A DNA stretch of 64,000 bases from positions 124,001 through 188,000 of the forward strand of contig NZ_BMVK01000009.1 in NCBI RefSeq assembly GCF_014650675.1, read 5' to 3'. The position numbers and the translations under genes are program-made. Under the pieces are notes generated by a model. It ran no database searches. It had not been told where the DNA came from and saw only the letters and a program-made list of their open reading frames with translations. Source of the stretch: Streptomyces anulatus (GTDB lineage Bacteria > Actinomycetota > Actinomycetes > Streptomycetales > Streptomycetaceae). This document shows positions 58,773-64,000 of this stretch, piece by piece. How positions within the stretch are numbered: the first letter of the stretch is position 1; each line of letters starts with the position of its first letter.

Positions 58773-60508
58773 GCGGCGCGCTCCTCCTGTGCGGTGCGCC
58801 CGGCCGCGACGAGCGAGGCGTACACGCCGCCGCCCGCGAGCAGGGTGGTGTGGTCGCCCGTCGCGGCGACACGGCCCGCGTCGAGGACGACGATGTGGTC
58901 GGCGTGGCGTACGGCGTCGAGCCGGTGGGCGACGACGACGCAGGTGCGTCCTCGGCCGGCCGTCGACAGTTCCCGCACGATGCGGGCCTGGCCGCGTTCG
59001 TCGACCGCGCTGGTGGCCTCGTCCAGGATCAGGACCGGGGCGTCGGCCAGCAACGCCCGTGCGAGGGCGATTCGTTGGCGCTGTCCGCCGGAGAGCGTGG
59101 CACCGCGTTCGCCGACGAGGGTGGCGTAACCGTCCGGCAGCCGGTCGATCTCCTGGTCGATCCCGGCGGTGCGGGCGGCGGCTTGCAGTTGTTCGTCGGT
59201 GGCGGCCGGGCGGGCGATCCGCAGGTTCTCCGCGATCGTGGCGTGGAAGAGGTAGGTGTCCTGCGAGACCACGGCGATGCCCCGCCGCAGTGAGGCGAGG
59301 GTGTACGCGGCGGTGGCCGTCCCGGCGACGGTGAGGCTGCCCCGGTCCGGGTCCCGTTGCCGCAGCAGCAGGCTCAGCAGGGTCGACTTCCCGGCCCCGG
59401 ACGGGCCGACGACCGCCGTGGTCCGCCCGGCGGCGGCGGTGAAGCTGACGCCGTCGAGGGCGGGCCGCCCGCTCCCCGGGTGGGTGAAGTGCACGTCCTC
59501 GAACCGGATTTCGGGTGCGCTCGCCCAGTCGGCGGCCACGGTGCCGCGGTCGGGCACGGCGGCTTCGGCGGTGCGCAGGCCTGCTATCCCGTCGGCCGCG
59601 GACACCCCGAGATAGCCCGCGTGCCACTCGCGGGAGAGGTCGCGGACGGGGCGGAAGCATTCGGAGGCGAGGAGCAGCAGGAGGTAGGTGCCGGTGGCGG
59701 CGGTACGGCCGGTGGCCGCAGATGAGCACGCCACGAGGACGGCGGCGGCCGTGCCGCCCTGGACGGCCAGGTCGGTGAGGCCGGTGTCGACGAGCGAGAC
59801 CCGGAGTTTGGCGACGGTGGTCCGGTGCAGGGCGGCCGACCGCCGCTCCAGCCGTTCCCGTACGCGGCCCACCGCACCGCTGGCACGCAGGGTCGGCATC
59901 CCCTGGAGTGCCTCCAGGTAGTCGGCGGCGAGGGCTTCGTAGGAGTCCCAGTGCTCCTTGCCGCGCCGCGCGAGCAGCCGGTCCCACCAGCGCGGCCCGA
60001 GGAGGGCGAGCAGCAGGGCGGGGCCGAGGGCGAGGGCCGCGTACGGCTCGACGAGGGCGACGGCGAAGAGCAGCAGCGGCGGAACGGCGCAGGTGATGAG
60101 CGCTTGGGGCAGATAGCGCGAGACGTACGCGTCGACGCCCTCGACGCCGTCCACCAGCGTGGCGCGCACGGCTCCGGCGCGCGCACCGGTGATCGCGGTG
60201 GGGCCGAGGGCGCCGAGCCGCTCCAGCAGGGTGTCGCGAAGCCTGATCCGTACGGTGGCTCCCGCCGTGACGGCGGTCAGGCGCTGGGCGCGGCCGAGGC
60301 CGGCGCGGACCAGGACGACGGCGATGACGGCGGCCAGCAGCGGGGCGAGGGCGGCCGTCTCCCCCCGGGCGATCCGGGCGAGCACGAGGGCGAGCAGGAC
60401 GGCCTGGGCGAGGTGGGTGGCGGTGACCGCCGCGAGCAGTGCGGTGGCGAGGCCGAGGGGGCGGCGCGCGGTGTTCGCGGCGCGCAGGAGTTCGGGGTGG
60501 AGCATCAT
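58769..60508 (-). CDS. CydD-like ABC exporter subunit (TMD-NBD)
   Basis: 579 residues, with ATGATG at the start; the stop of the SagB-like gene overlaps it. Helices include LLAAVTATHLAQAVLLALVL and CAVPPLLLFAVALVEPYAAL. Walker A is GPSGAGKST, the signature LSGGQRQRIALARAL and Walker B VLILDEATSAVD, so both halves of the heterodimer look catalytically complete. It is close to CydD but sits in a YcaO/SagB operon. Fourth gene of the minus-strand run from beyond 64000 to 56961. Confidence 0.85.
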   Translation of the reverse strand: MMLHPELLRAANTARRPLGLATALLAAVTATHLAQAVLLALVLARIARGETAALAPLLAAVIAVVLVRAGLGRAQRLTAVTAGATVRIRLRDTLLERLGALGPTAITGARAGAVRATLVDGVEGVDAYVSRYLPQALITCAVPPLLLFAVALVEPYAALALGPALLLALLGPRWWDRLLARRGKEHWDSYEALAADYLEALQGMPTLRASGAVGRVRERLERRSAALHRTTVAKLRVSLVDTGLTDLAVQGGTAAAVLVACSSAATGRTAATGTYLLLLLASECFRPVRDLSREWHAGYLGVSAADGIAGLRTAEAAVPDRGTVAADWASAPEIRFEDVHFTHPGSGRPALDGVSFTAAAGRTTAVVGPSGAGKSTLLSLLLRQRDPDRGSLTVAGTATAAYTLASLRRGIAVVSQDTYLFHATIAENLRIARPAATDEQLQAAARTAGIDQEIDRLPDGYATLVGERGATLSGGQRQRIALARALLADAPVLILDEATSAVDERGQARIVRELSTAGRGRTCVVVAHRLDAVRHADHIVVLDAGRVAATGDHTTLLAGGGVYASLVAAGRTAQEERAA

Positions 60509-62133
60509 GGGCGTTCTTCCTCGACGGGCGGAGTCGCCGGGGCGGCGGGTGTCGTGGTCGCTGTGGCGGGTGGCGTCGGGGCAGGTGGCGTCGGGAGACG
60601 TGCCTCTGGGGCGGGTGGCGTTGAGGCGGATGGCGTTGAGCCGGGTGCCGTCGTGACAGGCGGCGTTGAGGCGAGTGGCGTCAAGGCGGCTGGCCTTTCG
60701 GCTGTCGGTGGGTGTCGGACGAAGCCCGGGGCGGCACGGCCTGGAGGTGGGGGCGCCCCTACCGCCAGGCCGTGCACGATCCAGTCGCGTCCGGGGGCCT
60801 CGCCGAGCGCCGCGCCCAGGTCCGCCCGCTGCCAGGAGCCGATCGGCCGCGAGCGCAGGCCCAGTGCGGTGGCATGGGCCTGGACCGCTCCGGCCGCGTA
60901 CCCGGCGGCTAGGTGGCAGGTGCGAACAGCGGCCGCCGGGGCGTCACCGGGGCAGCCGTGGGCGAGGAGCACGGCGCCCGCGCCGCCGATCCACTGCTGG
61001 CCCGCGGCCCAGCGGGCGAGGGTGGGACGTGCGTCCCCGGAGGCGCGGACGTCGAGACCACGACTGCCGGGAGCCTTGGCGTACAGGCCCGGGGCGTCAC
61101 CCCCGACCGCCGCTGTCCAGGCGGGGCCGTCCGGCCGTGCTGTCCGCGCGGTGGTCAGGAGCCGGGCGAGCAGGTCCTCGCCGGGCGGGTGGGTCAGGTC
61201 GTCGGGCGGTGCGCTCCGGCGCTTCTCCAGCGCCCCGTCGGTCACCGGCTCCGGGCGGGGGGCCGGGTGCCAGGTGCCGCCGGGCAGCTCGGGGGCTCGC
61301 GCGATGTGGTGCAACAGGTGCCGTGCCGCCGCGAGTTCGGCGGGCGCTGCGGTCTCCGCGCCGGGTCGCGCCGACGGGGTTCCGGCACGGATCGGGCCCG
61401 CCCAGGCGGTCAGTGTCCCGGGGGCGTCGGCGGTCACGCCCGTGGGTGTCAGCCTGACGGCTGCGAGCGGCAGTTCCGGCTCGGCTCCGGGCCGGGTGTC
61501 CGGCCGGTCCGGGGCGGCGTGCAGCCCGGCGGCGGCGGCGGAGAGGAGGGCGGCGTCCGCGTCGAAACAGACCAGTACATCGGCGGCCGGGGGTCCGGCC
61601 ACTGCCAGGGCGGCGGCGGCGTGGCCCGTGTCCAGCAGCAGCAGCGGCCAGGCGCGGTGGCCGTAGTGCGCGACGGTGCGCGACGCGGCCACGGTGAGGA
61701 CGACGAGCACACCCGGGGACACGCCGTCGGGCGCCGGGCCGCGCCGGTGGGCGCGGTGGGCGCGCGGGTCGTAGGCGTAGCGTCCGGGCGGCAGCGAACA
61801 CCCCAGCCCGATCAGGAGGTGGGCGCGCACCGGGTGCAGTGCTCCCGCCGAGGGGACGGGGCGCAGCCGGCCCGGTGTGCCGGCGGGCGCGGCCAGCGAG
61901 AGCCGCAGGACGCGGTCCAGGTCGACCGTGGCCCGGCCCCCCACCCCGGGCCGTGCCTCGTCCCCGGCCAACGGCATCCCCGCCCCGCCCCAGGGGAACG
62001 GGCGCTCGGGAACGTACAGGGCGAGGCCCGGCGCGCGCGAGGAGCGGGTCTCTGCGAGGGCCCGGCGCAGGAGGCCGGACGCGGGGCGCGTCCCGGATTC
62101 GGGTGCGGCGGTCCGGGACGAGGTGTCGGGCAT
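60505..62133 (-). CDS. SagB-type FMN dehydrogenase (azoline oxidase) with a Pro/Thr-rich tail
   Basis: 542 residues. The SagB nitroreductase block PVPSAGALHPVRAHLLIGLG is at about 93-112, followed by GRYAYDPRAHRAHRRG and HRAWPLLLLDTGHAAAALAV. A second, similar fold follows (AGAVLLAHGCPGDAPAAAVR, TCHLAAGYAAGAVQAHATAL, GLRSRPIGSWQRADLG), so it is a tandem nitroreductase of SagB type. SagB enzymes oxidise thiazoline/oxazoline rings to azoles in TOMM peptides. The last 70 residues are almost only Pro, Thr, Ala and Ser. It follows YcaO by 14 bases and overlaps the ABC gene. Confidence 0.85.
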   Translation of the reverse strand: MPDTSSRTAAPESGTRPASGLLRRALAETRSSRAPGLALYVPERPFPWGGAGMPLAGDEARPGVGGRATVDLDRVLRLSLAAPAGTPGRLRPVPSAGALHPVRAHLLIGLGCSLPPGRYAYDPRAHRAHRRGPAPDGVSPGVLVVLTVAASRTVAHYGHRAWPLLLLDTGHAAAALAVAGPPAADVLVCFDADAALLSAAAAGLHAAPDRPDTRPGAEPELPLAAVRLTPTGVTADAPGTLTAWAGPIRAGTPSARPGAETAAPAELAAARHLLHHIARAPELPGGTWHPAPRPEPVTDGALEKRRSAPPDDLTHPPGEDLLARLLTTARTARPDGPAWTAAVGGDAPGLYAKAPGSRGLDVRASGDARPTLARWAAGQQWIGGAGAVLLAHGCPGDAPAAAVRTCHLAAGYAAGAVQAHATALGLRSRPIGSWQRADLGAALGEAPGRDWIVHGLAVGAPPPPGRAAPGFVRHPPTAERPAALTPLASTPPVTTAPGSTPSASTPPAPEARLPTPPAPTPPATATTTPAAPATPPVEEERP

Positions 62134-62147
62134 GGCGGCGCGCTCCT

Positions 62148-63521
62148 TCACATGTGCGGGGGCGGGGCGAGGGTGAAGTCCCCCGGCGCGGCGGGCGGTC
62201 GGGTTCGCCAGCCCCGGGCGAGCGCGGCGTCCGCGAATCGCGGGCAGCCGAAGTAACCGAAGGCCGCAGGCGCGTTCGGGATCAGCCCGGAGACAAGTAC
62301 GCGGGCGACGCGCAGGCTCGTCTCGGCGACGTCCTCCGTGGTGAGGTCCGCGGTGATCACCCGGTGCCCCCCGGCGGCGAGCGCCGTGTCGAGCGCGGTG
62401 CGGCTGCCGGGGTCGATCGCGGTGACCGGGACCGTGCCGAGAGCGGGTTCGGTGAAACGTCGGGCGAGCGGTGCCATCCGGTCGTCCAGCCAGACCTGGA
62501 CATGGGCACCGAGGTCCCGGACGGCGGCGAACTCGGGCCCGCAGTCGTCGAGATAGCGCCGGTCGGCGCGGTGGTCGAGGTAGAGGCCACGGGCGAGCAT
62601 CCCGGCTTCGACCGCCCGGTACACCCAGCCGTCGGCGTCCACCGCGCCCTGGGTGAACACCCAGGTGTGCACGGCCTCCAGCACGGCCTTGCGGGCCGCC
62701 TCCGCCGGGTCGTACCGGCAGGCGAACCCGGCCGCGTAGATGCCGCGTACGGGATCGTGCGCTAGGGCCGCCACGCAGGGGGCGAACTCGGAGGGCATCT
62801 CCACGATGTGCACGTCCAGCCCGCAGCCGGCCAGGTCCTCGGTGAGTCCGGGGACGCTGGCCGGGTCGATGCCCCGGGTGGGACCGTCCAGGTGCCACCA
62901 CAGCTCCAGGGCATCGCGCTCGACGACTTCGAGGAGGCCGCGCTCGACGGCGTCGTCGAGGCCCTGCCCGGTGGCGATGCCCGCGTAGTTGAGGTGGTGG
63001 GTGCGGGGCAGTGAACGCAGCTCGCCCTGACGCCAGTTGAGATGGGTCAGCGCGACGGGGGCCCAGCAGGGTCGCCCGTTCTCGGTGGCCGGGGTCCACA
63101 ACGCCGGTGTGTCGGGGGTGAGTTCGGCGTACGGGAATCCCGGGCGGGCGAACTGCCAGGGGGCGTACGTCGGCAGCGCGCCGGGACCGTAGAGGCGGTG
63201 GCCCTCGGCGGTCAGTTCGGCGGCGGTGGCCCGGCGGGGCTCCTGGGGGTGGCCGGGCGGTGGGAGGCGGTTGCCGCAGTAGCGCTCGACGGCCTCGGCC
63301 ACCGCGGCGATCCACGCGCCCCGGGGGTCGCCGAACGTGGTGCCGAGCGAGACGCGGTCGGCGGGCCAGGCGCCGAGACGGCGGGCGTCGGCGACATCGG
63401 CGGTCATCGCGGTGTAGCGGGGCGGCGCACCGGTGGGGTGCTCGACGGGCGCGACGTCGCGGATGATCCCGCTGACGGGGTCCACGAGTGCTTCGATGGG
63501 CAGGGCGCTGGTCAACGGCAT
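62148..63521 (-). CDS. YcaO cyclodehydratase (TOMM-type)
   Basis: 457 residues. The ATP-binding glutamates are in AVAEAVERYCGN (Glu76, Glu79) and LLEVVERDALELWW (Glu198, Glu201). HLNYAGIATGQGLDDAVERG is the usual block before the second site. The C-terminus ends TLAPPPHM, near the Pro-rich ending typical of ring-forming YcaO proteins. YcaO uses ATP to dehydrate Cys/Ser/Thr side chains onto the peptide backbone, forming azolines. With a SagB oxidase next to it, azole formation is expected. No E1-like or RRE partner and no precursor are visible in the window. Its start overlaps the hydrolase gene by 10 bases. Confidence 0.92.
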   Translation of the reverse strand: MPLTSALPIEALVDPVSGIIRDVAPVEHPTGAPPRYTAMTADVADARRLGAWPADRVSLGTTFGDPRGAWIAAVAEAVERYCGNRLPPPGHPQEPRRATAAELTAEGHRLYGPGALPTYAPWQFARPGFPYAELTPDTPALWTPATENGRPCWAPVALTHLNWRQGELRSLPRTHHLNYAGIATGQGLDDAVERGLLEVVERDALELWWHLDGPTRGIDPASVPGLTEDLAGCGLDVHIVEMPSEFAPCVAALAHDPVRGIYAAGFACRYDPAEAARKAVLEAVHTWVFTQGAVDADGWVYRAVEAGMLARGLYLDHRADRRYLDDCGPEFAAVRDLGAHVQVWLDDRMAPLARRFTEPALGTVPVTAIDPGSRTALDTALAAGGHRVITADLTTEDVAETSLRVARVLVSGLIPNAPAAFGYFGCPRFADAALARGWRTRPPAAPGDFTLAPPPHM

Positions 63522-64000
63522 ATCTCCGGTGCGGGCTCGACGTAGCGGCGTCGGGCGACGACGGGCAGGTGGAGGGCGCTGCCCCGGGTGTTCACGGTGC
63601 GGCGGGACGGGGCGAGCCGGGTGGCGGTGACGGGGTCCTCGCCGGTGTGCGGGTTGCGGGCGTGGGCGGGGAAGTGGTGTCCGGCGATCTCCGCGCGCAA
63701 TCGGGTCCCGGCGGGCAGCCGACGGCCCAGTGTGCCGAGCGGCACGCTGATGTCCGCGGCCTCGCCGGGCGGGCCGGTGCGCCGGACGATGCCGAAAGCG
63801 AGCGGATCCGCGCGGCCGGTCGGGTCGAGTGCGGTCAGGCGTACGGCCCAGTCGGCACAGGGCGTGTCGGCCGTGACGTTGATCCGGGCGACGGCGGCTC
63901 CCGCCAGGTCGAGCGGGCGGGGCAACGGCGGCGAGAGGAGCAGACAGCGGTCGGCACGCTCGCCTTCGGCCGGGACGGCGAGGTCGTCGGAGCGCACGGG
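63512..64000 (-). CDS. CocE/NonD-family hydrolase, C-terminal domain (5' end off window)
   Basis: About 160 codons are visible; the gene continues past the right edge. The visible part matches the X-Pro dipeptidyl-peptidase C-terminal beta-sandwich (PF08530-type): VARINVTADTPCADWAVRLT, PLGTLGRRLPAGTRLRAEIA, GHHFPAHARNPHTGEDPVTA and the tail LHLPVVARRRYVEPAPEICR. In CocE/NonD hydrolases this domain follows an alpha/beta-hydrolase core. It overlaps the YcaO start by 10 bases, so it is in the same operon. It could act as the protease/hydrolase of the pathway; the catalytic half must be read from the adjoining sequence. Confidence 0.8.
   Translation of the reverse strand, partial: PVRSDDLAVPAEGERADRCLLLSPPLPRPLDLAGAAVARINVTADTPCADWAVRLTALDPTGRADPLAFGIVRRTGPPGEAADISVPLGTLGRRLPAGTRLRAEIAGHHFPAHARNPHTGEDPVTATRLAPSRRTVNTRGSALHLPVVARRRYVEPAPEICR

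Overview
The window is high-GC actinobacterial chromosome, almost certainly Streptomyces. Supporting signs are strong third-position G/C, many GTG starts, 4-base ATGA/GTGA gene overlaps, a chaplin, a MelC-type tyrosinase pair, SpoIIE-family phosphatases, a c-di-AMP (ydaO-type) leader before a LysM cell-wall gene, and rare TTA codons in only two genes. I see no rRNA, tRNA, insertion sequence, prophage or CRISPR array. The first and last genes are cut by the window edges.

Left part (1-15.8 kb): housekeeping and small conserved Streptomyces genes. These are a riboswitch-controlled secreted LysM protein, an FprA-type ferredoxin-NADP reductase, a multi-sensor PP2C phosphatase, two secreted or membrane-anchored proteins of unknown role, a PHP-domain protein, a FUSC-like membrane protein, several small stress-type proteins, a secreted beta-propeller-like protein, a Cys-rich zinc-ribbon-like protein and a secreted glycerophosphodiester phosphodiesterase with a TTA codon. 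Two arrays of nearly the same heptamer (CCGTGAG and CCGTGCG) flank a 2.2-kb piece of this part.

16-36.6 kb: transport and metabolism. A five-gene nickel/peptide-type ABC operon has a Nur-like inverted repeat in its promoter. An operon of two acyl-CoA dehydrogenases and a quinone oxidoreductase has a TetR-type palindrome in its promoter. Next come a PIG-L deacetylase and a rhodanese, then a quaternary-amine (OpuC-like) transporter whose ATPase gene is separated from its two permeases and binding protein by three unrelated genes. An autoregulated-looking operon (SRPBCC-like protein, DUF4166 protein, TetR) follows, with a perfect 27-bp inverted repeat at its promoter.

36.7-56.9 kb: development and cell surface. 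A TPR protein and a polyprenyl synthase form a coupled pair behind a 14-bp inverted repeat. An isochorismatase-like hydrolase precedes a tightly coupled eight-gene exopolysaccharide operon (glycosyltransferase, sugar-phosphate transferase, polymerase/ligase, MurJ-like flippase, deacetylase, second glycosyltransferase, Wzz-like protein, CelD-type acetyltransferase) whose first gene carries a TTA codon. Directly downstream lie a short chaplin, the tyrosinase pair, a cytochrome P450, a secreted GH26-like glycosidase and a PAS-GAF-PP2C-HATPase phosphatase.

56.96 kb to the right edge, all on the minus strand: a tightly packed operon of CocE/NonD-type hydrolase (cut by the edge), YcaO cyclodehydratase, SagB-type dehydrogenase and a heterodimeric CydDC-like ABC exporter. 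This looks like part of an azoline/azole-modified peptide (TOMM, RiPP) pathway. The precursor peptide and any E1-like/RRE partner are not in the window and would lie to the right. It is the best candidate here for an undescribed system.
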